Of a DNA stretch of 64,000 nucleotides, positions 49,404-58,191 are shown one piece after another. Each line of letters starts with the position of its first letter. The stretch's first letter is position 1. Location of the stretch: NCBI GenBank assembly GCA_900319385.1, contig ONOG01000020.1, positions 40,675 through 104,674 of the forward strand, read 5' to 3'. The notes beneath the pieces were generated by a model that was not told the origin of the DNA, did not search any database, and saw only the letters and a list, made by a program, of their open reading frames with translations. This DNA comes from an uncultured Prevotellaceae bacterium. Lineage in GTDB: Bacteria > Bacteroidota > Bacteroidia > Bacteroidales > Bacteroidaceae. The translations under genes were made by a program, and so were the position numbers.

Positions 49404-50782
49404 TTTTTCAATTCCAACCGATGGTCGATACACGTGGGCAGTTCTTCCTCGTAGTGCGTCACCATGATGAGAGTTTTAGTGGGGTCGCTGCAATACTCGT
49501 CGATGACCTGACGCACAAGCTGACGGTTCTCCATGTCAAGCCCGTGAAGGGGTTCGTCGAGAATGAGCAAGTCGGGATTGCGGACAAAGGCACGCACCAC
49601 GAGCACCATCCGCTGTTCGCCACTCGACATGCGCAGGAACGAACGGTCGCGCAGGTGCAGGATGCCGAAACGCTGCATCCACTCCTCACACTGCGGCAGC
49701 TGATCCGCCCGTGGCTTGCTATACAGACCCACCCAGTCGGTCAGTCCCGAGGCCACCACTTCGATGGCAGGCAGGTCGCGACGATAGGCACGGTGAAGTT
49801 CGGGCGACACATAGCCGATGTGGCGTTTGATGTCCCAGATGCTTTCGCCCTGCCCACGCTGATGGCCAAACAGCTCGACATCGTTGGCGTATGCCTGCGG
49901 ATTGTCGGCACAGAGGATGCTGAGCAGCGTCGATTTGCCCGAGCCGTTCGGTCCGCTCAGCGCCCAGTGTTCCCCCTCATGCACCGTCCAGTTCAGACGG
50001 TCCAGAATGGTTCGGGCACCGTAGCGAATCGTCACGTCGTGCAGACGGACGACTGGACGTGAAGAAGCCTCCCCCCTCCGGTCCCCTCCGAAAGAGGGGA
50101 AGTTCATTTCTGCTGATGTATAGTCCCTTTTAATCTTATATTCATTAGTTTGGAGTCCCCCTCCTTCGGAGGGGTTAGGGGAGGTCGTAAGGGCCAGGGG
50201 CCGTTTTTCACCTACCACCCCATCTTTCACCTCCACCACATGCGTCACACACGGAGGCATGTCGTCGGTCTTCGACATGACCAGGACCAGCAGCACACCC
50301 TCCACGTCCTTCAGCCGCTGCAACTCCTCGGCCAGCAGCCGTCGAGCCTCCACGTCGAGGCCGATGAACGGATTGTCGAGGATGAGCACACGCGGACGGC
50401 TCTGCATCGCCTCGCGCAGGATGTGCCGTCGCAGTTCGCCGCTCGAAAGCAGCATCATCGGGTCAGGGTCGTCGTGCTGGTTCCAGCGCAACTGATAATA
50501 GTAGCGACCGTCGGCCGTTCCATACGTATCACGAAACGTCACCGTGCGAATAATGTCGCACGCCATCCGACGCTCGCTCGGCGAAAAATCGTATGTCAGT
50601 TCGCCGCCAGGCAACAAGGGATGAGCCCCAGTCAGCATCTCCACCAGCATCGTCTTGCCACTGCCGTTACGCCCCGTGATCGCCACACATTCGCCCGCAT
50701 TCAGGCAGAGCGTCACCGGCTGGCGCAGTCGGTAGTCGGGATGGCGAGCCACCGCATTGCGTATGTCAATCACCCGTTGCAT
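49400..50782 (-). CDS. Double ABC ATPase (ModF-like) with an in-frame repeat insertion
   Basis: 460 residues from ATG 50782. Two nucleotide-binding domains: Walker A GRNGSGKTM (about 37) with signature LSSGELRRHI, and Walker A GPNGSGKST (about 270) with signature MSSGEQRMVL, then LDEPLHGLDMENRQLV. No membrane segments, so it is a soluble tandem ATPase like ModF/PhrA or an ABC-F relative. Residues about 198-240 (with SPNPSEGGGLQTNEYK and NFPSFGGDRRGEAS) are encoded by a palindromic repeat inserted between the domains. It shares TGATG with the GH25 gene upstream. Confidence 0.87.
   Translation of the reverse strand: MQRVIDIRNAVARHPDYRLRQPVTLCLNAGECVAITGRNGSGKTMLVEMLTGAHPLLPGGELTYDFSPSERRMACDIIRTVTFRDTYGTADGRYYYQLRWNQHDDPDPMMLLSSGELRRHILREAMQSRPRVLILDNPFIGLDVEARRLLAEELQRLKDVEGVLLVLVMSKTDDMPPCVTHVVEVKDGVVGEKRPLALTTSPNPSEGGGLQTNEYKIKRDYTSAEMNFPSFGGDRRGEASSRPVVRLHDVTIRYGARTILDRLNWTVHEGEHWALSGPNGSGKSTLLSILCADNPQAYANDVELFGHQRGQGESIWDIKRHIGYVSPELHRAYRRDLPAIEVVASGLTDWVGLYSKPRADQLPQCEEWMQRFGILHLRDRSFLRMSSGEQRMVLVVRAFVRNPDLLILDEPLHGLDMENRQLVRQVIDEYCSDPTKTLIMVTHYEEELPTCIDHRLELKK
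50064..50190. repeat. Palindromic REP-like element inserted in frame in the ABC gene
   Basis: 127 bp. The ends are inverted copies: CCTCCCCCCTCCGG...CCCCTC-CGAAA-GAGGGG at the left and CCCCTCC-TTC-GGAGGGG...TTAGGGGAGG at the right, each with its own hairpin; the centre is A/T-rich. It is translated without a stop in the interdomain linker. Confidence 0.85.
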
Positions 50783-51636
50783 CAATACAGAAGTTCCTTC
50801 ACACCATGGTTGCCCACGAAGCGGTTCAAATCGACATTGCCACGCACACCGCGCAGGCTGCCCTGCCCCGTGTATTGCCAAATCAGATAGTCATCGTCGT
50901 CGTAGAGCATCGGCTCGTCAAACGAGTAGGCAGCAATCCAGAACTTATAGCGGCTGTAGCGACCGCCGTGCATATATTTGTTGTAGAAATTCTTTCCCGT
51001 ATAGATAATCGGACGTTTGCCAAACTCCTTCGTCACCAGTTCCAGCAACTTCTCCAGTCGGGCATGGAACGTCGCCATCGACACCCCGCCCTGCACCTCG
51101 ACGTCGATCATCGGCAGCAAGTCAATCTGCTTCGGATTCACCACACTCATCATGTTTCGGAACTGCACCTGCGGATCGACGCCAGGGCGGAAAAAGTGGT
51201 AGGGCCCCACCTTCAGCCCGTGCCGGCGAGCCTCGCGCAGGTTCGACTGATACGTATCATCCACATAGTTCGCACCCTCCGTCGCCTTCAGATATACAAA
51301 CTGAATCTCGCGGTTGCGAGCCACCTCCGCCCAGTTGATGTAGCCCTGGTGGTGGCTCACGTCGATGCCCTGCGGAAAGTGGCCCGACACACCGCTGCGC
51401 GTTCTCCGAGCCTGCGTCACGCCGCCACCGCCACCCGTGAGCGACACGTCGGTCAGCTGGCGGGGCGCACTGTCAGGCTTCGACTTTCGGTTGACGGGGT
51501 CAGGCTCGATCAGCGGCAGACTGCTGGCCTGCTCACGCTTGAGGTCGTATTTGTTCGGCTTCTTGCGAGCCTCGGCGGGCAAGGCCGTCAGCAGCAGCAG
51601 AGCCGTGAATGCCAGGAGGAGGAGTCGGTTGTTCAT
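50782..51636 (-). CDS. GH25 lysozyme-family muramidase, exported
   Basis: 284 residues from ATG 51636, beginning with a signal peptide (MNNRLLLLAFTALLLLTALP, cleavage near AEA). A linker with Gly/Pro follows, then the GH25 barrel from about residue 90: HFPQGIDVSHHQGYINWAEV holds the catalytic Asp, with FVYLKATEGANYVDD, VGPYHFFRPGVDPQVQF and IDVEVQGG. Catalytic Asp/Glu residues are in place. Probably cuts peptidoglycan in the periplasm. First gene of a four-gene operon. The frame continues upstream to 51753 but without a credible start. Confidence 0.9.
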   Translation of the reverse strand: MNNRLLLLAFTALLLLTALPAEARKKPNKYDLKREQASSLPLIEPDPVNRKSKPDSAPRQLTDVSLTGGGGGVTQARRTRSGVSGHFPQGIDVSHHQGYINWAEVARNREIQFVYLKATEGANYVDDTYQSNLREARRHGLKVGPYHFFRPGVDPQVQFRNMMSVVNPKQIDLLPMIDVEVQGGVSMATFHARLEKLLELVTKEFGKRPIIYTGKNFYNKYMHGGRYSRYKFWIAAYSFDEPMLYDDDDYLIWQYTGQGSLRGVRGNVDLNRFVGNHGVKELLY

Positions 51637-51660
51637 GCGTCGTTGTGCGTTATCAATCCG

Positions 51661-51668
51661 CGAAGGTA
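51661..51668 (-). promoter_or_regulatory. Weak -7 box TACCTTCG for the GH25 operon
   Basis: The minus strand reads GTCGTACCTTCGCGG, one mismatch from the core used at the tRNA genes, 24 bases before ATG 51636. Confidence 0.5.
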
Positions 51669-51793
51669 CGACATAATCCCGACAAACGGAAATAATCGGC
51701 CGTAAATTAACATAAATTATTGATTGGACGCAGGGCACTCCAGGCAAAAACACACCGCAGCAGGCACTGAGTCATGCTGCGGCAAGATATCTA

Positions 51794-51933
51794 CTGCACC
51801 GCGCAATCACTGCGTGTGCACTACAGCGAAATTCCCTGTGCACCGCGGAAGGAACTGGGTGTGCACTGCGGAATGAGCTGGCTGTGCACTGCGAAGAAAT
51901 TGGGTGTGCACCCGCGTGACAATGAGTGTGCAG
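51794..51933. repeat. 22/23-bp phased GTGCAC array 4
   Basis: Sites start at 51794 (CTGCAC), 51816, 51838, 51861, 51884, 51906 and 51928 (GTGCAG); steps 22, 22, 23, 23, 22, 22. Units begin TGTGCACTGCGGAA or similar on the plus strand, opposite to the flanking minus-strand genes. It fills most of the 312-bp gap 51637-51948. Confidence 0.9.
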
Positions 51934-51948
51934 GGCGATTCTGGCTGG

Positions 51949-54141
51949 TCAGCGAATGAAGAGCAGTTCGCGATACTTCGGCAGCGGCCAGAGTTCGTCA
52001 TCGACCACGAGCTCGAGTTTATCGACGTGGTAGCGGATGGTCTGCAGGTAGGGGGCCACGGTGTCGTGGTAGGCGATGGCTCGCTCGCGTGGGTCGGCGA
52101 TGCGGTTGGCTGCCTTTCGGGCGGCGATCATCTGCTGGACGTTCTCGACGATGAACGACTCGTGTTCCGAGATTTGCTCGATGATCTTGAGGTTGTTGCC
52201 CGAGATGCGTTCGGCCTTGTCGGCTGGGAAGATGTCGCGCAGCTTGTGGACGTTGTCGATGAGGACGGACTGGTAGTTGGTGACGACGGGGATGATGTGG
52301 TTCATGCAGAGGTCGCCGAAGACGCGCGACTCGATCTGCAGTTTCTTGGTGTAGGTCTCCCACTTGATTTCGTTGCGGGCTCGCAGCTCGGCCTGTGTCA
52401 TGACGTGCTGGCTCTCGTACATGCGCACGCTCTCGGGGTCGAGGTAGCGGTCGATGATGAGGGGGCAGGAGGTTTCGCAGTCGAGGCCCCGACGCTGGGC
52501 TTCCTGTTTCCATTCGTCGCTGTAGCCGTTGCCGTCGAAGCGGATGGGCTGCACGTAGCGGATGTCGTCGCGCAGGACTCGCAGGATGGCGCGTTCCTTG
52601 GGCTGTCCGTCGGCGATGAGGGCATCGACTCGCTGGCGGAAGGTGCAGAGGGCTTCGGCCACGGCGGTGTTGAGGGTGAGCATGGCGGCGGCGCAGTTGG
52701 CCTGGCTGCCGACGGCTCGGAACTCGAAGCGATTGCCGGTGAAGGCGAAGGGGGAGGTGCGGTTGCGGTCGGTGTTGTCGATGAGCAGTTCGGGTATGGA
52801 GGGGATGTCGAGCTGCATCTTGGTCTTGCCGCCGACGCTGAGTATCTGTTCGTCGGTGGATTCGGCGACGTGGTCGAGCAGCTGGCTGACGGTGCGTCCG
52901 AGGAAGGAGGAGATGATGGCGGGCGGTGCTTCGTTGGCTCCGAGGCGATGGGCATTGGTGGCGGAGATGATGCTGGCCTTGAGCAGTCCGTTGTGGTCGT
53001 AAACGGCTCGGAGTGTCTCGACGATGAAGGTGACGAAGCGGAGGTGGTCGAGGGGTGTCTTGCCTGGGGCGTGGAGCAGGATGCCGGTGTCGGTCGAGAG
53101 GCTCCAGTTGCAGTGCTTGCCGCTGCCGTTCACGCCTTTGAAGGGCTTTTCGTGGAGCAGGCATCGGAATCCGTGCTTGCGTGCCACTCGCTTCATCATG
53201 GCCATGATGAGCATGTTGTGATCGACGGCGAGGTTGGTTTCTTCGTAGATGGGTGCGAGCTCGAACTGTCCTGGTGCCACTTCGTTGTGGCGTGTCTTGA
53301 CGGGGATGCCGAGCTGGAGGGCATGGATTTCGAGGTCGCGCATGAAGTTTTCGACTCGTTCGGGGATGGCTCCGAAGTAGTGGTCGTCCATCTGCTGGTT
53401 CTTGGCTGAGTCGTGCCCCATGAGTGTGCGTCCGGTCATGACGAGGTCGGGGCGTGCTGAGTAGAGCGATTCGTCGACGAGGAAATATTCCTGCTCCCAG
53501 CCGAGGTTGCTGGTCACCTTGCGTACGTCGGGGTAGAAGTATTGTGCGACGGCTGTGGCTGCGCGATCGACGGCATAGAGTGCTTTCTTCAACGGCACTT
53601 TGTAGTCGAGTGCCTCGCCGGTGTAGGCGATGAAGATGGTGGGGATCATGAGTGTGTCGCCGATGACGAAGACGGGCGACGTGGGGTCCCAGGCGCTGTA
53701 GCCACGTGCCTCGAAGGTGGAGCGGATTCCGCCATTGGGGAAGCTGGAGGCGTCGGGCTCTTGCTGCACGAGTATCTTGCCTGAGAACTGTTCGACCATT
53801 CCGCCTTTGCCGTCGTGCTCGACAAATCCGTCGTGCTTCTCGGCGGTGCCTTCGGTGAGTGGCTGGAACCAGTGGGTGTAGTGGGTGACTCCGAGGTCCA
53901 TCGCCCAGCGCTTCATGCCGTCGGCGACTTCGTCGGCGATGGTGCGGTCGAGGGGTGCACCGTTGTCGATGACATCGCACATCTGCTGATAGGCATTGGG
54001 CGAGAGATACTGATACATCTTCTGCTTGTTGAAGACGTATTTACCAAAATACTCTGAGGGGCGCTCGCTGCGCAGTGAAACTTCGACGGGTCGCTTCTTG
54101 AAGGCCTCGTCAACAACCTTAAACCTTAATCTGGATGCCAT
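51949..54141 (-). CDS. glnN: Type III glutamine synthetase (GlnN)
   Basis: ATP-dependent ammonia assimilation into glutamine. 730 residues from ATG 54141, the usual size of type III enzymes (types I and II are much shorter). RLRFKVVDEAFKKRPVEVSL at the start, GGIRSTFEARGYSAWDPTSP near 150, FEVAPGQFEL-like TRHNEVAPGQFELAPIYEET near 297, and KPFKGVNGSGKHCNWSLSTD near 345 (metal/ATP site) are signatures. Nearby -7 box at 54175. Stand-alone; no GlnB/AmtB partner in the window. Confidence 0.95.
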   Translation of the reverse strand: MASRLRFKVVDEAFKKRPVEVSLRSERPSEYFGKYVFNKQKMYQYLSPNAYQQMCDVIDNGAPLDRTIADEVADGMKRWAMDLGVTHYTHWFQPLTEGTAEKHDGFVEHDGKGGMVEQFSGKILVQQEPDASSFPNGGIRSTFEARGYSAWDPTSPVFVIGDTLMIPTIFIAYTGEALDYKVPLKKALYAVDRAATAVAQYFYPDVRKVTSNLGWEQEYFLVDESLYSARPDLVMTGRTLMGHDSAKNQQMDDHYFGAIPERVENFMRDLEIHALQLGIPVKTRHNEVAPGQFELAPIYEETNLAVDHNMLIMAMMKRVARKHGFRCLLHEKPFKGVNGSGKHCNWSLSTDTGILLHAPGKTPLDHLRFVTFIVETLRAVYDHNGLLKASIISATNAHRLGANEAPPAIISSFLGRTVSQLLDHVAESTDEQILSVGGKTKMQLDIPSIPELLIDNTDRNRTSPFAFTGNRFEFRAVGSQANCAAAMLTLNTAVAEALCTFRQRVDALIADGQPKERAILRVLRDDIRYVQPIRFDGNGYSDEWKQEAQRRGLDCETSCPLIIDRYLDPESVRMYESQHVMTQAELRARNEIKWETYTKKLQIESRVFGDLCMNHIIPVVTNYQSVLIDNVHKLRDIFPADKAERISGNNLKIIEQISEHESFIVENVQQMIAARKAANRIADPRERAIAYHDTVAPYLQTIRYHVDKLELVVDDELWPLPKYRELLFIR

Positions 54142-54174
54142 AACTTGTGTTGAGCGTTTAGTGTTTTGTGCGAA

Positions 54175-54182
54175 CAAAGGTA
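54175..54182 (-). promoter_or_regulatory. -7 box TACCTTTG for glnN
   Basis: The minus strand reads GACGTACCTTTGTTCG, 33 bases before ATG 54141. Confidence 0.65.
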
Positions 54183-54288
54183 CGTCTTTTTCAGCAAGTA
54201 AATGGCAAAAACGCAGGATTTTAACAGAATTTGTATTAAAAAATACGAAAATATTCATGGAAAAGGACAACTAAGACATTTTTTTCGT

Positions 54289-54296
54289 TATCTTTG
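54289..54296 (+). promoter_or_regulatory. -7 box TATCTTTG for the CMD-family gene
   Basis: Matches TAnnTTTG; leader about 29 nt to ATG 54326. Confidence 0.65.
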
Positions 54297-54325
54297 CAAC
54301 AAACAAATAAAAAATACACACCACC

Positions 54326-55108
54326 ATGAAAGAAATTAAAATCACCGAAAAGGCTCATAAGGAAATCAAGAGACTGTTTTCCGTCCGTAACAGCGTGAAC
54401 ACGCTCAAGAGCGACCCTGAACTCACCGCCATCTTCGACAATTTTGCCTTCGACGAAACACTGCGTGTGGCCGATGGCCCTGTCATCGAGAAGACTCGTG
54501 TGATGTGCATCCTGGCATCCACACTGGGGTGCAACGCTCTGACGGAGTTCCGTATGTATGTCGATGCTGCACTCAACGTGGGTGTCAAGCCGCGTGAAAT
54601 CCGCGAAATCGTCTATCAAGCCGTGCCGTTCCTCGGTTTCTCACGAGTGATCGACTTCCTGCTCGTGATGAACGAGGTGTTTGAGAACAACGACATCCGT
54701 CTGCCGCTCGACGACCAGGCTACGACTACGGACGAGAATTGTCGTCAGAAGGGTGCTGAAATGATTGATGCGCTGTGGGGCGAAGGCAATGCCGAGAATA
54801 TGCTGGAAACTTCGCCGAAGGGACAAGAGCACATCGTACGATTCATGACTGACTATTGCTTCGGACGCTTCTATACACGCAACGGCATCGACCTGCAGCA
54901 CCGCGAACTCATTACGTTCTGTATGCTGGCTGCAATGGGTGGCTGCGACGAACGTCTGCGAACGCATGCCATCGGTTGCAAAAACACTAAGATTACGAAG
55001 AAGGAAATGGTGGCTGCCGTGACAGCCATGCTGCCGTGGATCGGATTCCCTCGTTCGCTCAACGCTATCAACATCATCAACGATGCCTACAGCGAAAAGC
55101 TGATTTGA
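54326..55108 (+). CDS. Carboxymuconolactone decarboxylase family protein (two CMD domains)
   Basis: 260 residues. Two helical CMD-like domains: about 20-110 (ALTEFRMYVDAALNVGVKPR, IREIVYQAVPFLGFSRVIDF) and about 140-255 (LQHRELITFCMLAAMGGCDE, KEMVAAVTAMLPWIGFPRSL). The AhpD-type CxxC pair is not seen, so peroxidase activity is doubtful. No signal peptide. The reaction is unknown; the decarboxylase name reflects the fold only. Single gene with its own terminator. Confidence 0.87.
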   Translation: MKEIKITEKAHKEIKRLFSVRNSVNTLKSDPELTAIFDNFAFDETLRVADGPVIEKTRVMCILASTLGCNALTEFRMYVDAALNVGVKPREIREIVYQAVPFLGFSRVIDFLLVMNEVFENNDIRLPLDDQATTTDENCRQKGAEMIDALWGEGNAENMLETSPKGQEHIVRFMTDYCFGRFYTRNGIDLQHRELITFCMLAAMGGCDERLRTHAIGCKNTKITKKEMVAAVTAMLPWIGFPRSLNAINIINDAYSEKLI

Positions 55109-55127
55109 GGTTGACTGGCAGAATAAC

Positions 55128-55171
55128 ATCAAGGCGGATGCACAGCTAAGTGTCATCCGCCTTGATTTGTT
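55128..55171. terminator. Bidirectional terminator
   Basis: Perfect 13-bp stem (55128-55140 with 55154-55166), then TTGTTC; it lies between two convergent genes. Confidence 0.85.
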
Positions 55172-55188
55172 CATTGAACGTAGAACGC

Positions 55189-56457
55189 TCATCGCTTCAC
55201 GTGCAATAAGCTCTGAATCCATGCTACCATATCCTTCAAGACTTCGGGCGAAAGTGTTTCCTCAATCTCACCGTACTCTGTAGGAAGACCTGTGGCTGCG
55301 TGCTGGAAGAGGTGGTTGAGTTCGGAATAGATTTTGAGACAATGATGCTTGTTCTGAGGAAGAAGACGCTCAATGGCCGTGAGATTTTGCTCGGCAATGA
55401 CTTGGCTGTCGCGGTCGCCATTCAACGCAAAGACAGGACAACGGGTCTTGCGAATGTCGGTCGATGGGTCGTAGTCGATGAACCACTGCATCCAGGGCAT
55501 CTGTTGAGCAGTTGGATCTTGACGAAAACTTTCAACAGTCATCGTGGCTGGTTGTCCAGAAAGTTCAAGAATGCGGTTAGCCTGCGCTGCAAGCAGTGTG
55601 TCGCCTTTCACGCCAGGACTTGCCAACGAAATGAGATAATCGACTTTCTTCTGTGCACCCAACATGAAGGCAATGCTGCCACCCTCACTATGGCCAAGCA
55701 CACCGATGATGCCGAACTTTTTCAGTTTGCGCAAATAGTCAATGCCCGCAGCGGCATCGCGCATGAAATCGAGCGTAGTTGCATTGCGCACTTCCCCACC
55801 CTGCGACTTTCCTGTGGCACGGTCGTCGTAACGGAGCGTGGCAATGCCTTGTCGAGCAAAATAGTCGGCAATGACGAGGAAGGGCTTGTGCTGCATCAGC
55901 TCTTCGTCACGGTTCTGCTGACCACTACCCGTCACGAGTAGAACGACGGGGGTCTGCTTCGGCTGCTGTGGGTCATAAACCAATGGGTAGGTCAATGTGC
56001 CCGCAAGTGTCACCCCGTCTTGTTCATTGCGAAATGTCACCTCCTCAGTCTTATAGGGGAACGGAGCCTTGGGTTCCTGTGGGCGTCGCACCTCGTATGT
56101 ACCTCTTTCAAGAACAAGCGGAAAGGATTGCCCATGCTGTGTGAAGGTGCCGACGAGTTTGCCGTCTTTCAATTTGGCGCAATAGTTGATGGCAACGCCA
56201 TCGATATGAACTGACACGGAGTCGTCGCTGAGATAGTCTTTATAGGCACTTATACCTTTTGCACCTTGATCAGGACTATCAAGCGTGACTACCACATATC
56301 CATCCTTCTGCTCAAAGTTCAGTACCAGTGCCAGCGATATGGCCCCTACATTCAGTTTTCCATTCCACGAACCTACCAAAGCCGTGGTTGGTTGTACCTG
56401 TGCATGGGTTGTAACTGTGAGTAGGAACAAAAGCGAAGATAAGATTTTTCTTTTCAT
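55189..56457 (-). CDS. Exported alpha/beta hydrolase (serine aminopeptidase S33-like)
   Basis: 422 residues. Signal peptide MKRKILSSLLFLLTVTTHAQ. Residues 20-125 form a small beta domain (LVGSWNGKLNVGAISLALVL); the hydrolase domain starts near 135. VLGHSEGGSIAFMLG (about 255) holds the nucleophilic serine in GHSEG; FALNGDRDSQVIAEQN has the catalytic Asp and SELNHLFQHA the His. Acts in the periplasm on an unknown ester or peptide. Confidence 0.88.
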   Translation of the reverse strand: MKRKILSSLLFLLTVTTHAQVQPTTALVGSWNGKLNVGAISLALVLNFEQKDGYVVVTLDSPDQGAKGISAYKDYLSDDSVSVHIDGVAINYCAKLKDGKLVGTFTQHGQSFPLVLERGTYEVRRPQEPKAPFPYKTEEVTFRNEQDGVTLAGTLTYPLVYDPQQPKQTPVVLLVTGSGQQNRDEELMQHKPFLVIADYFARQGIATLRYDDRATGKSQGGEVRNATTLDFMRDAAAGIDYLRKLKKFGIIGVLGHSEGGSIAFMLGAQKKVDYLISLASPGVKGDTLLAAQANRILELSGQPATMTVESFRQDPTAQQMPWMQWFIDYDPSTDIRKTRCPVFALNGDRDSQVIAEQNLTAIERLLPQNKHHCLKIYSELNHLFQHAATGLPTEYGEIEETLSPEVLKDMVAWIQSLLHVKR

Positions 56458-56476
56458 GTTTGTGAGGAAATAAAAA

Positions 56477-56547
56477 TCAAGGATTTTAAGGATGTCATGG
56501 TTTATTCTTAATACAAAATAAACTCATTAAATCCTTAAAATCCTTGA
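56477..56547. repeat. 17-bp perfect inverted repeat between hydrolase and mmd operon
   Basis: 56477-56493 and 56531-56547 are exact complements (TCAAGGATTTTAAGGAT), 37-nt loop. No clear T-tract, so a terminator role for the mmd operon is possible but not certain. Confidence 0.7.
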
Positions 56548-56566
56548 CAAATTAAGAAACTATCAT

Positions 56567-57742
56567 CTACGACAGGAAGCCGAGCAGCACACCGGCTGCA
56601 ACTGCTGAGCCAATCACACCAGCAACATTCGGTCCCATGGCGTGCATGAGCAGGTAGTTGTGCGGATCTGCCTTCAGACCTTCCTGGTTAGAGATGCGGG
56701 CTGCCATCGGCACGGCACTGACACCGGCGTTTCCGATGAGCGGATTGATCTTCTTTCCTTCAGGCAAGAAGAGGTTGAACAACTTCACGAAGCAAACACC
56801 GCTGGCAGTGGCAATCATGAAGGCACAAGCTCCAAGCACGAAGATGAGAATCGTGTCGACAGTAAGGAACTCGCTGGCCTGTGTCGAGCAACCGACGGTC
56901 AAACCGAGCAGCATGACCACGATGTCGTTGAGAGCGGCACCGGCTGTCTTGGCTAGACGTGTCGTCTTGGTCGATTCCTTCAGCAGGTTTCCGAAGAAGA
57001 GCATACCGAGGAGCGGCAGACCCGACGGAACGATGAAAGTCGTGATGAGCAGACCCACGATGGGGAACAAGATGCGCTCTGTCTGGCTCACTTCACGGCT
57101 CTTCTCCATCTTGATGAGCTTCTCTTTCTTCGTCGTGAGAGCACGCATGATGAACGGCTGAATCACTGGCACGAGAGCCATGTAACTATAAGCACACACA
57201 GCGATAGCACCCATGAGGTTGGGCGACAACTTCGAAGAGAGGAAGATGGCGGTAGGTCCGTCTGCACCACCGATGATAGCGATACCGGCAGCCTGATTCG
57301 GCTCGAAGCCCATGGCCAATGCAATGATGTAGGCGCCGAAGATACCGAACTGAGCCGCTGCTCCCACAAGCATCAACTTGGGGTTGGCAATCAGCGCAGA
57401 GAAGTCGGTCATGGCACCAATGCCGAGGAATACGAGCGGCGGATACCAACCAAGCTTCACACCTTGGTAGAAGAAATTCAGGACAGAATTGTCCTCGTAG
57501 AGTCCTATCTCAAGACCGGCGGCCTTGAACGGAATGTTTCCCAGAATGATACCCAGACCAATCGGGATGAGCAGCAGCGGTTCGAAGTCTTTCTTGATGG
57601 CAAGCCAGATGAAGAAAGCACCGACAAGAATCATGATGATGTTCGCCCACTCCACGTTGGCAAAGCCTGTGTAAGTGAGGAAGTCGGTGAACTTCTGCGC
57701 GATGAAGCCCCAAAGTCCTAAAGATTCCAAAATCATATTCAT
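56567..57742 (-). CDS. mmdB: Sodium-pumping decarboxylase beta subunit, methylmalonyl-CoA type
   Basis: 391 residues, about nine helices. IGAMTDFSALIANPKLMLVG near 102, IIGGADGPTAIFLSSKLSPN near 152 and GNAGVSAVPMAARISNQEG near 336 match OadB/MmdB. The C-terminus NVAGVIGSAVAAGVLLGFLS is nearly the same as the beta subunit at 36545, so the two are paralogues. Assigned to methylmalonyl-CoA from the operon (mce, mmdA, OadG-like, biotin carrier). Exports Na+. Confidence 0.93.
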   Translation of the reverse strand: MNMILESLGLWGFIAQKFTDFLTYTGFANVEWANIIMILVGAFFIWLAIKKDFEPLLLIPIGLGIILGNIPFKAAGLEIGLYEDNSVLNFFYQGVKLGWYPPLVFLGIGAMTDFSALIANPKLMLVGAAAQFGIFGAYIIALAMGFEPNQAAGIAIIGGADGPTAIFLSSKLSPNLMGAIAVCAYSYMALVPVIQPFIMRALTTKKEKLIKMEKSREVSQTERILFPIVGLLITTFIVPSGLPLLGMLFFGNLLKESTKTTRLAKTAGAALNDIVVMLLGLTVGCSTQASEFLTVDTILIFVLGACAFMIATASGVCFVKLFNLFLPEGKKINPLIGNAGVSAVPMAARISNQEGLKADPHNYLLMHAMGPNVAGVIGSAVAAGVLLGFLS

Positions 57743-57747
57743 TCTGT

Positions 57748-58176
57748 TTATTCAATCGTTACGAGAACGGCACCTTCCATGACGGTGTCTTCCTTGCTGA
57801 CGCGAATTTCTTTCACCTTGCCGTCACGCTCTGCGTCGATGTTGTTTTCCATCTTCATGGCTTCCAACACAACGACTGTATCGCCTTTCTTGACAGCCTG
57901 TCCGACAGTCACTTTGATGTCCTTCACCGTGCCAGGCAGCGGAGCCTTGATGGCGGTTTCGCCGGCAGCAACGGCTTCCTGAGCAGCCTTCGGAGCTTCA
58001 ACGGTCTTGACAGGCGCAGCAACGGCACGCACTACGGGTTTGGGCTGAGCGATGGGCTTGTCCATCACAACGTCGAACTCAACGCCGTTGACCTCAACCT
58101 TGGCAATGTTGTCCTCAACGCCGTTGATTTTTACGTTGTAGTCAACACCTTTAATCTTATAATTGTATTCTTTCAT
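57748..58176 (-). CDS. mmdC: Biotin carrier protein of methylmalonyl-CoA decarboxylase
   Basis: 142 residues. The N-terminal part (YKIKGVDYNVKINGVEDNIA) folds like a barrel-sandwich half. An Ala/Pro/Lys-rich linker (about 45-70) leads to the biotinyl domain (PLPGTVKDIKVTVGQAVKKG, VLEAMKMENNID); Lys108 in AMKM is the biotin site, 34 residues from the end as in OadA here. 5 bp before mmdB. Confidence 0.92.
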   Translation of the reverse strand: MKEYNYKIKGVDYNVKINGVEDNIAKVEVNGVEFDVVMDKPIAQPKPVVRAVAAPVKTVEAPKAAQEAVAAGETAIKAPLPGTVKDIKVTVGQAVKKGDTVVVLEAMKMENNIDAERDGKVKEIRVSKEDTVMEGAVLVTIE

Positions 58177-58191
58177 TGTTTCTGATGTGAA

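Noticed and set aside
52019..53980. 653-codon open frame on the minus strand
   Set aside because: It lies wholly inside glnN in another frame of the same strand, is extremely Arg/His/Pro-rich, and glnN is clearly the real gene.
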